Made by a program: the position numbers and the translations under genes. DNA of 64,000 nucleotides, from NCBI GenBank assembly GCA_026874595.1, contig CM049307.1:38048862-38112861 (forward strand), in the 5' to 3' direction. Below, piece after piece: positions 38,421 to 50,200 of the stretch. Source of the stretch: Sipunculus nudus (lineage: Eukaryota > Annelida > Sipuncula > Golfingiida > Sipunculidae). How positions within the stretch are numbered: position 1 is the first letter of the stretch; each line of letters begins with the position of its first letter. The notes under the pieces were generated by a model. It worked only from the letters and a program-made list of their open reading frames with translations. It was not told the origin of the DNA and made no database searches.

Positions 38421-39540
38421 TCTCGGGAACCGTTTGACCGATCAGGAAAAAAAAATTGTACAAATGTAGCCCTTGGATAGCTTTATAACTTACACAAAAA
38501 GGGTGGCGCCACATGCAGCCATTTTTTACAGTGTCCATCAGTTCATCTGCCTTGGGTTAAAATCACTCAATTCTCTGCAGTGGTTTGACTAATTCACCTG
38601 AAATCTGGCCCACGGTGGCCGTTTGGTTTTGAAAAGGTTATCTGCTATTTCAATACATGTATGTGGATATATATGTGTCTCACAGGAAAGCGAGACTATT
38701 GTCATTCACCAGTTCCAAGCGCACCTTAATCGTTGATGACGATGTCCGGCATGTGCAGTCCGGATGTCCTTGATGGTTTAGAGTGCCACAAGTTAATTAT
38801 GCCACGTGAGGTGGCAGTATGCAGAATTGAATGTGGTGGATGCTCATTTGCATTTTGATTCTTTATATGCTGAGAGGTGCGGTAAATGGATTGCGTTTCT
38901 ATTAATTGTTATGTCTAAGGGTGGTATGTTATTTATCATATGATACCCTTATGTATTATGGTGAATAACATCCGTAATAAGATTTTTGACATTCCAACCA
39001 ATGTGTGTTCAATCTTTTTGAAATTTTATATTATGATACATTTAATCTCCAAGCAAATGATCGAACTTTAAGACGGTTCATGTGTAATATATGTATTAAT
39101 GACACCTTAATGACGCAAATTATCAGATAATCGATCTGATCATAGTTCTTGACGCTGAAAACCAGGGTACTGATATGTTATTTAAATTGGACAAGTAATT
39201 GAGAAAATGAGATTTTTTTCATGTATTCTAATTTGGGGATAAGAGAATTTATTCGTGGAGGTCTGTAGCAAAATGTATACAAATTTGGGTCTGTCGCCTA
39301 AATTTTTCTGAAAGACCTTGATATGTATAACATTAAATTCCCGGGTAATATAGTACATCGGGGAAAGACACGAATTCCCACGTGGAGGCTAGTCTTATAT
39401 GTTATCAAAGCTGTCATTTAAAGAGTGATGACTATAAATGACCCAACATGCACGACACAGACTGTCAGTGTACTGATTACGGAAAAGGGAGTTCCAGTTT
39501 AACCGAGGAAGTCTAATGAAAACCCCTGAAAAGTGTCCAT
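38420..39540. other. Intergenic stretch, nothing recognised
   Basis: No coding or repeat structure could be supported between the LINE tail and the degenerate MITE fragment just upstream of the pseudogene. Confidence 0.45.
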
Positions 39541-39620
39541 AGATCCGGATGGTGGGGGGAGGGTCTAAACCGATAAAAATGGTTTGAAACCCCCCTCCGC
39601 CCCTCCCTGGACCCGTTACA
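39540..39620. mobile_element. Degenerate GGATCC-type MITE fragment, copy 3
   Basis: GATCCGGATGGTGGGGGGAGG on the left and CCCCCCTCCGCCCCTCCCTG on the right resemble the ends of the copies at 14.8, 22.3 and 40.6 kb. It lies about 120 bp before the pseudogene's start codon. Confidence 0.45.
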
Positions 39621-40640
39621 AGTAAACAGACTATTATAGTCACCAATTGACTGACACATTTATATACTAGTATACCGATATACAGAGATCGAGAACTCGA
39701 GGAGTCATTGCTGATCGCACTGTGAAGACTGAAGACTGAATGAAGACTGTAGCTGTTTTGCTAGTTTTGTTTGCCGTCTGCTGGGCTTACGATGCCCCCA
39801 AAGCACTGCTGCTGTTCACCAGCACAATGAGAGGGCAACATTGGCGAGTTCTGAGGCTACATCACGCAACGCTACTACAAACTGGGGATGGTGTTTGTAA
39901 GTGAATGTAATCGTAAGCGTTTCTGGGTACTTTTGAGCAACGTCACTCTGGTGGCTAACTTTTGTCGTAGCGTTATATAACCCGCTGTAGAATTCAGTGT
40001 GGTTAGCTGATTATAAACATGACCTTGTGTTTATGGTTGTCATTAATTTGCTCATGGTCTGTTTATTAGTAGATCGCACTTTGCACCTAGATCATGATGT
40101 AGACAAGAAAGTAGATTCACGTCACGTTTGGCACATTAATTTGCCAATTTGTTTACAAATAATACTAAAGACGAAATCTTAGCTGAATATTCTTTGCTTT
40201 GGTCATGGTAATATATAGTGTCATTCAAAGTATTGTTCATTCAGTAACAAACTTTTGGTAGAGTGAAACTAATTAATTGATTATCCTTAGTTTATCATTC
40301 ATAATATTAATTATTTATATTTTTGGTCATATGCTTCACCTACAAGCATACGGTCTGTGTGGTCTACGTTTAACAGGGAAGTTATGTTGTTACTCATACT
40401 GCATTGGTTACCTCTTGAAATATTGCAACTACGAGCTGACAAGTGGAAAGTAGCTTTGGATACGTTATTTTATTGGTAATTACGACTGGTGAACTGGGGC
40501 TTGTTGGAGTAACCCCGCTCGTCCCACTTGGCGACCTTCACCTTTATCCCCTCAATGACGGCATGCAAGAAGCAAATATTGTAACAAAGGTTAAAACAGT
40601 GAAGATAATAGTTTTAGTGACAAATAAAATTGAACAAACA

Positions 40641-40905
40641 GGGGCGGATCCAGGATTCAGAAGCGGATCCAGGGGGGGGGGGGGGGGTCCAGGGGGTCCG
40701 GACCCCCCCTTTTTCACCCGAAGCAACCTTTTTTGAGGGGTTTTAGACGTAATTTTAAGGCCTGGACCCCCCCTTTTCCAGACGTGATGACCTTTTTTTA
40801 ATGATTTTTATTAGTACTCCTAGGTTGGACCCCCCCTTTTCCTAAATCCTGGATCCGCCCCTGGGATTTAGGAAAAGGGGGGGTCCAACCTAGGAGGACT
40901 TATGA
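40641..40905. mobile_element. Palindromic GGATCC-type MITE, copy 4 (nested)
   Basis: GGGGCGGATCCAGGATTCAG on the left is inverted at CTAAATCCTGGATCCGCCCC (about 40843-40861), followed by a second partial copy (GGGATTTAGGAAAAGG and a G run) in direct orientation. This looks like two copies inserted into or beside each other in intron 1 of the pseudogene. Confidence 0.75.
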
Positions 40906-41109
40906 AAATCCTAAGCAAAACTGAAGTCATGGTGTGAAAGAATAGGATTAATATTGCCCCTGATTATGTCCCTTTAATTTGACCGGTACATGTGACTTTG
41001 GTATTCCATGGACCTTTAGAGCCTCTCACATATCGTCAGGTGTGGCGTGACAGAGTAAGAGAACCATGACTGACTGCATTAGTTACTTGCCCTTAATCTT
41101 TGTACTAGC

Positions 41110-41557
41110 AAGTAGGGCTGTAACATTTTATCGAATAATCTATGCATTGAATCGAAGCCAGTCATTAATCGGTAATCGAATCGGTCATGAAATTATCGAT
41201 TAATTTCAATTAGATGTATTGGATTTTCTTTCATTTTCATACCTTTTTTGGTCTCTAGCGCTTACCTAGGAACAGTTAAACAGCATAGATTATGAAGTAG
41301 CACTGTTATTTAACCAAAAAAGTCACCTTATATCCTTCATTAGATGTGAACACAATATTGGATGAGAAGATTTAAATATTATTTGATCTTCATAAATTAT
41401 CAGGTATATAATAATCTTAATCATATAGTATCATATGGGACATGTAGTAGAAATACATGTCTGACAGTATATTTTGGAAGGTATACAGTAATCGAATCGA
41501 GAATCGAATCGAAAGGCAATAATCGAAGACCCCTTAGTAATTCACAGGCCTACTAGC
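41110..41557. mobile_element. MITE with AGTAGGSCTGT termini and ATCGAATCGA-rich body
   Basis: The left end AGTAGGGCTGTAAC and the complement of the right end, AGTAGGCCTGTGAA, form imperfect terminal inverted repeats. The sub-terminal parts are rich in AATCGAATCG and ATCGATTAAT words on both sides. It is noncoding and lies in intron 1 of the pseudogene. Confidence 0.55.
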
Positions 41558-41869
41558 CAGCAAGGGAGACTAAATAACAGATATGACTGATAACTCACAG
41601 CCGACATATCATAAATCATGAGCCATTTTGTCACTGAAGACGGCTAAAACTTTGTAAGCAAATACACGTCATGGCGTAACGTTTCAGCAAGTCTATAGAG
41701 TCACAACCATTTGCAAATACGATTCCACTTTCACAATTTGTCGTCTTTAATGAATTTTATTTTGTGAACAAATAAAGATATCATTTCTCTATAGAATCAT
41801 ATCAGTTTTAACTGTGGCTACTTCTACTATGATATCCATGGCACCGATATTGGTAAAAATATGAACTAG

Positions 41870-42220
41870 AAATCGGCATTCTAGGGAATGCAAGCCTCCG
41901 CCATATTGGGAGGAAAGGAGGGGGGGGGGGGGGTCGCTGTTTTGGGATGCTCCTCAACCCGTGTTTGCTTTCACTTGCTCGGCCCATATTCCCAGGTACA
42001 TTCGTGTATAAGTGACTGTACATTTGTGAATTTTCATTGATGACGTTGAGGATCCTCACCAAGTCTTATCGATTTTTCACTTGCTCATTCACGAAATGTT
42101 CTGAAATTTTCATCGGATTCCTTTAATGACTGCATGCATTACGCTGTGAACAAACACACACAAAACACACATACAAAGACACACACGAACGGGGATGAAC
42201 GCATACTGGCGGAGGCAAAA
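41870..42220 (-). repeat. Dispersed repeat, GCCTCCGCC family, copy 3
   Basis: Reverse-complement copy: the complement reads TTTGCCTCCGCCAGTATGCG, TTCATCCCCGTTCGTGTGTG, and later GGGAATATGG and CGGAGGCTTGCATTCCCTAG. A G run (about 41919-41932) lies inside. It is related to the copies near 4.3 and 9.6 kb. Confidence 0.65.
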
Positions 42221-42559
42221 ATGTTCGAAATCGTAGGTACTTAAGTATTAAGATGGCCATAGGAGATTTAGCGTATTTTAATCCCTGACCTTGGCAATGA
42301 ATCATTAATTATTTGGTTATTATGGTCTTACATATTCTCGCCTCGTTCGAGGACTATGGAACCCAGCGTAAGAAGTAATAGTGTTAGATCATTTATGGTC
42401 GTATTTTATATCGGCTTGACGAACAATCCTGTAACATAATCACGACCATGAATGGACTTATGTTTTGTTTATACATATTTGGGAGGGGGAATATATACTT
42501 TCGAATCGAGATTGGTGGGGGGGGGGGGGGGATGTTATACACGAGTTTTATAATGTGTG

Positions 42560-43855
42560 ACCAATAAAATCTGACTGTGTAACGAACATGGTATCAGTGT
42601 ACCTGTGCATTTAAGAAACACAGTTCCAGCGTAACTGTGTAACAAACAGTATCAGTGTAACTGTGTTAAGAACATAGGATCAGTGTAACTGTGTTACGGA
42701 CACAGTATCAAAGTCACTGTACATGTAACATCCACAGTATCAGCGTCACCGTGCATGTAAAAATCAGAGTGTCAATGTACCTGTGAAACGGACACAATAT
42801 CGGTGTCACTGTGCATGCAACAAACAGAGTATAAGTGTAACTGTGTAACGAACACAGTATCAATGTTACTGTACATGTAACAAGCACGGTATCAGTGTCA
42901 CTGCGCATGTAGCAAACACATTATTAGTGTAACTGTGTGAAGAACACTGTATCAGTGTACATGTGTTATGAACCCAGTAACAAAGTCACTGTACATGTAA
43001 CAAACACAGTATCAGTGTCACTGTGCAAGTAACAAACACAGTATCAGTGTAACTTTGTAACGAACTTAGTATCAGTGTAACTTTGTAACGAACACAGTAT
43101 CAGTGTCACTGTGCATCTGACTGAGTATAAGTGTAACTGTGTAACGAACACAGTATCAATGTCACTGTACATGTAACAAGCACAGTATCAGTGTCACTGC
43201 GCATGTAGCAAACACATTATCAGTGTAACTGTGTAAAGAACACTGTATCAGTGTAACTGTGTTATGAACCCAGTATCAATGTCACTGTACATGTAACAAA
43301 CACAGTATCAGTGTCACTGTGCAAGTAACAAACACAGTATCAGTGTAACTTTGTAACGAACTTAGTATCAGTGTAACTTTGTAACGAACACAGTATCAGT
43401 TTCACAGTGCATCTGACTGAGTATAAGTGTAACTGTGTAATGAACACAGTATCAATGTCACTGTACATGTAACAAGCACAGTATCAGTGTCACTGTGCAT
43501 GTAGCAAACACATTATCAGTGTAACTGTGTAAAGAACACTGTATCAGTGTAACTGTGTTATGAACACAGTATACATTTCACTGTACATGTAACAAACACA
43601 GTATCAGTGTAACTTAATAAAGAACACAGTATCAGTGTAACTTTGTAACGAACACAGTATCAGTGTCACTGTACATGTAACAAACAGAGTATCAGTGTAA
43701 TTGTGTAAGGAACACTGTATCAGAGTAACTGTGTTATGAACATAGTATACATTTCACTGTACATGTAACAAACACAGTATCAGTGTCACTGTGCATGTAA
43801 CAAACACAGTATCAATGTCACTGTGTAACGAACACCATATCGTTGTTAATAAATG
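42560..43855. repeat. Minisatellite array with 28/32-bp units and 296-bp higher-order period
   Basis: About 1.3 kb of tandem units around AGTATCAGTGTAACTGTGTA. Two unit lengths alternate: 28 bp, and 32 bp with an extra four bases near CTGTGCATGTAAC. A compound block recurs exactly 296 bp apart (for example CGAACTTAGTATCAG at about 43061 and 43357, and GCATCTGACTGAGTATAAG at 43113 and 43409). The array ends just before pseudogene exon 2. Repetitive ORFs on the - strand are by-products. Confidence 0.93.
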
Positions 43856-44127
43856 GTTTATCTCTTGAACAGGTCGGGGGTAGATACTCCTATTATGGGA
43901 AAGCCAGGAAGTTAGCGTCTACAGCCTCTGTTCATGGGCGTCCCCGGTCAGGGTCATCTTGGATTTTCCTGCCGTAAGTGCTTTGTAAGGTATAGCCTCG
44001 TTATGTATAAGACTAAATCATCGTCTGTTCATGTAGATGAAATCTGCAGGAAGCTATTGAGCACATGAAGATTTAATTTAACTTATGTTGACAACGTTCA
44101 CTGCTGTCTAGATCCTGCATCCAAAAA

Positions 44128-44131
<4 letters not shown>

Positions 44132-44192
<61 letters not shown>

Positions 44193-44203
44193 TAGAGAGT
44201 TGA
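44132..44203. repeat. (GA)n microsatellite
   Basis: About 70 bp of GA repeat in intron 2 of the pseudogene, followed 80 bp later by a G run (44286-44299). Confidence 0.95.
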
Positions 44204-47200
44204 CTTTTAGTGTTCCTGTTATAAGCTGTAGTGATGGGTCTTTGGTCCATCGTCCTTGCATCGTTAAAACTTGGGGCGGGGAGCGGGGGGGGGGGGGGAT
44301 TTTAATGTGACACAGACAGTTTTTCATAAAACTTGATCAGAATTTTTACGTACATATGCGACAACGAAATAATGCTTTTAACACCTTGAAAATCTTAATT
44401 TAGAAATTTACCTTTTTTATAGTTTAAAGTTCAAGAACAAATAACATTGCATTGGGTCATACAACTGAAAACAAATTGCTGCTGATAACCACGCATGCAT
44501 AATTTAAATACAATCGAGAAACTAAATTAAAATTCCTTCTTGTTTATGCAGCCGTAACTATATTTTTAGAAAAACACCAGAAACTGAAAAAAAGAACATT
44601 TATATCCGAGTTTAAGCTCATTAACCAGATTTTGTTTGCGTTTTTTTTCATTGAAATATAACATATATCAAATCTTCATATAGACTTGCGGTTTTCTAAT
44701 AAATGCCAGATGAATTGCCTAAGAATTTAATTGCTTATTGGTATTTAAATTTAGGAGCTATACTAATGACTGGTATAAGTAACGCTGTATGCGCATAGTT
44801 TCAGTAAGAGTTTCCGTCGTATCACAGTTTTTATAAAAGAATTCGTCTCAACCATACTTGAGTTTTTGTTACCGTACAAATTTTGATTAAAAAAAATATC
44901 ATATTAGGACTGCCTTTAGCTCATTTTAATTCTTAGAGAAAAGTTTGATCAATAGACCTAAAATTTTCCATCATTCTGTCCTGTACATGCCATGGCAAAC
45001 GGTTTTCGTTTATATCTGGTCTGATTATTCATAATCGGTATTGGTCATATTGTGACAGGTTCTCTCCATTGTCAGAGTTCCATGACCCCTAGGTCACTTA
45101 ATATTTTATTTCTATTTTAGAGGAAGATGTACCTTATACGTTGTGATAGATGCACAGTTAACAAGACCGAGAATGCCTTCAAACCAGCAGTATTCAAAGT
45201 GAGTGTTGTGTTCATCACATGTCATACAGTATGTTAAGGCAAAGGCCAAACAGTTGTGAATGCTGAAGATTATATTTTGTTCTAAATAACTATATCACTT
45301 AAATGCATGCAGATTCTTTAAGAGTTACAGAACTCGTTCGATTCTGATAGTCGAAACAGCGGCGTGGTTTTTTTACATCATTCGTATGCAGTAGTCTTCT
45401 AACATTAATTATACCAGTTTACCTATTAAAGGGACCTATTAGCATACCAGGTATGTGAAATATACAGGAAAATGTTTTCTCCTTCAAATGTTATGGTATC
45501 TGCAAATATTTCATTCAATTAAAATCGTAGCTTACTCCTGCACACGAGTGGCAGTAAACTTACATCGGGTACGATCAGTATAGCACGTACGTCACATTGG
45601 TTGTGTATCACAAATCATGATTCTTTAAGCTTTATACCAGGGATTCCTCTCTGTTTCTTCTTTCATGTTTCTTCACTTTTATTGATAGTTGTTGCAAATT
45701 TTGATCTCCGGTAGCGGAAATCTTGTTATTTGATAAATAGATACACATACATGGGCTGTATATTTACTCACTTACAGACCATAACGTGTAAAACATGTGC
45801 ATTGGAGACAGTAAGCCCGTGTTCCGGGATGGCAATGCATGAAAATTTATAACAGACTTATGAAATACTAATAGCGTGAGATAATACACGTAATACTGCA
45901 AATAGTTATGTACCTTCAATGTCTATACAACAGACTTGCTGGTTCATTATCAACAAAAGTTACTTTTCCCTCCCAGTGACGGCTACATTCGGTGCGTCCT
46001 TTTACCAGGGTATGGGTGCAGATCAGAAAAGCTGATCGCGAACTTCTGTTTGATCGAGCATGGAGGAGTCCATGTCATAGTCTCTATGACACAAGACGGA
46101 TGTATTCCTATGGGTGAATGGGTCTTTGGAAGCATGGGCGTAGCTGAGGCACCATCAATTAGATTAGAAAAGTTAGATTGATACTAAAATGCGTAAAATA
46201 AAATGCGTAACTCCGTGCCAGCTATAAACACGAGCCGGTAAGAGAGCCGTAAATTAGTCATATGATTTGCCGCAAGGTGGCAGTACTTTTTCTATGCATT
46301 GCGCCTCAGCAAGAGCAAGTTCTGACGGCTTTGTCAACTAGTCTTATTTCAAGTCTGAGGCAACGTTCTCTTCTTAAGGCCCTATAATGTTGTATTGTAT
46401 TTTGTTTCAGGCTTTGATTCTAGATGGCACCTTTAAGGAACTGAGGTACTACAAAATATTACAATATACGGGGGTATAAGTAACAATTCTCGTTCTAATT
46501 AATGAACAGATATGACTCTTGCAGCAGAATGTGATACTTTAAACAATGGTTACAAAGTGATTGAATTTAAATTCATTTACAGTGTAATTTATGAGCTCTA
46601 TCGGATTAAGCAACGTCACTGCAGGAATCGAGGATCCGAACGTGTTCACTCCACCAGCATCCTGTAAGGCTGTAGAGGAAGAGAGCAACTTGAGTTTAGC
46701 GTTAAATTCTATTGGTATATTTTAATGCATCATCAGATAGAGGTATCCAGCTATTTTACAATATCAACCAATTGAACTCCGCCACGTACTCGCGCTACGA
46801 TCACGTGCTGGCGTTTAGCGTTTTGTTATTAGAATGCGCATGTCCAAGGCCGTTTTACCATGTCAAACGAAATTTAATACCAGACTTCAAAATTTCAGAT
46901 TGTGGCAATTAAACTCAATTGTTTTTATTCTTTTCGAGATAATAAACATAAAACTAGGAGAAGTTTTTCAAGGCTGTTTCTGCTGCAAGGAGAGCTAAGT
47001 AAATTGAATATATGACTGACTGAAACATCCGCAATTCTGAACTTCGGAGAGGAATACCCGAATCTGGAGTACATCCGGTTAAAACACATCGAGTAAGGGA
47101 AGACTGTACCCTGTAGACCGCCCGTGACTTACTGTACATGTCTCCAGTCAATACACGCATGTTTACAGGATATTAGGATCCACGCATGATACGCAAGACT

Positions 47201-47739
47201 GCAAAAACGTACATATCCTTGGAAGACCCGTATTTTTAATTAATGTAGCATTTAAATGTCCACGAATGGTTTTGATAAAACATATTTACAACCTTTGAAT
47301 ATTTTTTTTCTTATAATTGATTGAATTAAATGATCTGACACAGTGCTGATCTATATGAAATTTGATCTGGTCCATTTCCGGAAGCGTACCATATAATCAC
47401 CGATTCAACTGTCAAAATGATGTTGTACATAGTATAAAAACCTGAATGTTAGTTTTTTATTAAAATTTGTCTGCTCAATTACGTGTCGGTCTTTTTTCTT
47501 TACATATTTTAAAAACTGAAAGAACGCAGTAAATAACTCCACCCTCTGAGAGTTCAAGTCATTAGGAACCTAAGTCAAAGTCAAAAGAGCCCAAAGCAAT
47601 TCTCCTTATTTACAGAAATTGGAGAATCTATCATTAGTATTATAATGTTAGTTTACACAGCCTTTTACTTAAATGTATAATTAAATTTGGCTCCAGGTAC
47701 AGAGCTAAAGCTTGGTAAAGGTTTTTTTAAAATTCTGCT

Positions 47740-49330
47740 GACTGAAAGTCATCTGAGCTATAGCGATCACTCTTTGTCCGTCGTCCATCCGTCTGTCCGT
47801 CCGTTAACCTGGCACAAATGGTAACCACTGGACCTGGAATCTTCTATCTTGACATGCAGGAAGGCCATTGAAAAATCTCCTTGGAATCCTGAAATTAGGT
47901 CTCTGTTACCCATATCCTTCCGAGTTTCTTGGCTCAAAAATACCCCACAGAATAACTAAAAATTTGTTACATAAGCTCTAATATCTGAACAATTAATTCA
48001 CTGATCACCACGATTCTTTGCATGCATATTCATCATGGAGTGTTTCATCAGTTCCTGCAGGCTGGTGGCTCCACCTGGATTTTTTTTTTACAAATTTTTA
48101 CACACTTTAATCTTTATTTATGAGACCTTTCAAAGACGTGGTCCACCATTACCAGGGCACAAATCGTAACCATTGGCCCTATAATCTTCTAACTTGTCAT
48201 CCACGGAAGTCCATCAAAAATCCCCTAGGACACCTGAAATTAGGTCATAACCCTTTGGTCACTTGTTATGGAATACAGTCTGCTCTCATTTATTTGCCAC
48301 CCGTTTATCCACCAAACTCGCCTTTCCCTAACAATTAAAAGATTCCTATTTTCCATTTTCTTATTTTTATCTCTTTTATCCTCCAAACTTGCTGTCACCA
48401 TCCATCATCAAACATTATGCCTTGAAATCTGCCTTTCAACACTTAATTGGTGTGAAAAATACTTGCAGCAGGCCATGCACCACTATACAGCTCCAGTCTG
48501 CTGTCCCCCCTTCCTGCCCTGTGATACAGCTTGACCATAAACATCGCATGAAGCATTCAAGCCTTTTCAAATGGTTTTGAATTTCATTGAAAGCTCTGTG
48601 AATAGTCAGACACAGATGAATGTACAAAAATGGAAGCTAGAATATCAGCAAAATCTGACAAATGCCCTAAGCCAAAAGAATTGTTTTGGTATGGGTGGTA
48701 ACAGTGACAAGTATGAAATATCTGTTCTCACATGGATGTACATAGTTGTTGTAAATTTGAACTGGAGAGGTATGTAATACCTTTGCAAGTCTGGTAGATG
48801 AAGTTATATTGACCTGTATGATGATAACAGTCTGTAGGGGAATTTACCTGTAAAATGAGATATCTGTAACAACACTAGAGGTCACAAATTACCATTCTTA
48901 AAACTAAACCAAGCTACCACCCCTCCACCTGAAACAAACAGGAGTGGACTGTATTATGTTAATAGTTTGGACACGTATGCAGGATTTTGGAGTTTGTGAC
49001 AAAAGTTTTGTTTACTGGACTTGGCCAGACTTCTGGAGTCATTAACCAAGTCTGATAAGAAGTCAGAGTCAAGGACCCTCCAGTCCAAAGCTGAGTTGAA
49101 TCCCTGTTGAGTTAAAGTCTTGACTCAATCCCAACATCACTGATATAAGACTTTACAATAACATAACTAGAATATCAGCAGAAGCTGACAAAAGCCCTCA
49201 GCCAAAACAACAGTGTTTAGAGATGGTAACAGTTACAAGTACTAAATATCTGTTCTCACATGGATGTATATCTGTACATGTCTCAGTTATAAATTTAAAA
49301 CGGAGAGGTATGTACCATGATTCATAACAA
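47740..49330. repeat. Diverged dispersed repeats 3' of the pseudogene
   Basis: 47760-48060 begins with GTCCGTCGTCCATCCG and contains CACAAATGGTAACCACTGG, CTTGACATGCAGGAAGGCC and CTGAAATTAGGTC. A diverged second copy is at 48150-48260 (CACAAATCGTAACCATTGG, CTGAAATTAGGTC). Separately, about 140 bp at 48640-48775 recur at 49170-49312 (both contain AAATATCTGTTCTCACATGG). A 68-codon ORF over the first of these (48571-48777) is not kept open in the second, so it is not treated as a gene. Confidence 0.6.
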
Positions 49331-49379
49331 TCTACAAAATGCTTCCTGAAAAATAAGCTTCTAAGTTTTATTCTATTAT

Positions 49380-50200
49380 AAGCTCTGTGACCTTGAAAAG
49401 TAGGTCAAGGTCACCCATCTTCGAACTTGACCGAGATTTTTAGATATACGTCTTCACCAAAGAAATAAAATTCCTCTTGTGAATCCTTTTAGAGATATCC
49501 CGCTCACAAGGCCAAAGTTGAAAAATCCAAGAAAAACTCATTAAAAATCAGAAATTGCAGGTGGCGCCCCCAAACTTGTGCAGCAGTTACAGACCATCAG
49601 TCCCTATGATCATAGTAAGAATTGTGAAAATCCACCCAATGGTTTCTGAGAAATAAGCTTCTAAATGTTTTTTCTATAATCAGCTCTAAAACATAGAAAA
49701 ATAGGTCAAGGTCACCCATCTTCAAACTGAGATTTTGTCAATATATATCTTCACCGAAAAAATTAAAATTCCTACGGTGAATCCTTTTAGAGATATCCCG
49801 CTCACAAGCCCAAAGTTGAAAAATCCGATAAAAATTCATTAAAAATCAGAAATTGTAGGTGGCGCCACCAAACTTGTGAAGCAGGTACAGACTCTCAGTC
49901 CCAATAATAGTAAGTCTTGTGAAAATCCACCAAATGGTTCCTGAGTAATAAGCATCTAAGTGTTTTTCTATAATCAGCTCTAAAATGTAGAAAAATAGGT
50001 CAAGGTCACCCATCTTCGAACTTGACCGAGATTTTGTCGATATACATCTTTACCGAGGAAATAAAATTCTGATGGTGAATCCTTTTCAAGATATCCTGCT
50101 CACAAGGTAAAAGTTAACGGACGCTTGCCGGACAGACGGACGAAAGGACGGACAGCTTGGGTGACGACAATAGCCCATCAGCCTAAGGGCTGAGGGCTAA
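49380..50200. repeat. Tandem ~298-bp repeat, about 2.5 copies, with GGACGG tail
   Basis: The phrase AGGTCAAGGTCACCCATCTT starts at 49402, 49703 and 49997 (spacings 301 and 294 bp). Each unit also carries GAGATATCCCGCTCACAAG or a variant and GGTGGCGCC. The last unit runs into GGACAGACGGACGAAAGGAC and GACGACAATAGCCCATCAG. A similar GGACGG tail occurs at about 63000. It is noncoding. Confidence 0.85.

Larger units (their letters stand above)
39740..47096 (+). pseudogene. Unprocessed EPDR pseudogene, six decayed exons
   Basis: All six EPDR exons are present in order at 39740-39896, 43873-43973, 45121-45198, 45977-46143, 46583-46689 and 47040-47096. Exon 1 keeps the start and a signal peptide (MKTVAVLLVLFAVCWA) but is 4 nt longer than its relatives; in the ancestral frame the conserved Trp of DQWEG and a following Ser are TGA. 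Exon 2 lacks 1 nt (101 against 102). Exon 3 lacks 1 nt and has lost the ACVP cysteine. Exon 4 is frameshifted, has an in-frame TGA and has lost its donor (GT to CT). Exon 5 has TAA at its second full codon and a lost donor (GT to TT). Exon 6 lost its acceptor (AG to TG) but still reads NFGEEYPNLEYIRLKHIE then stop. Introns are retained, so it arose by DNA duplication. Intron ends and the 3' flank resemble EPDR-C most. Confidence 0.92.

Noticed and set aside
42714-42908. Repetitive ORF (TVTLILC repeats) on the - strand
   Set aside because: It is a translation of the minisatellite, whose units happen to lack stops in that frame over a short stretch.
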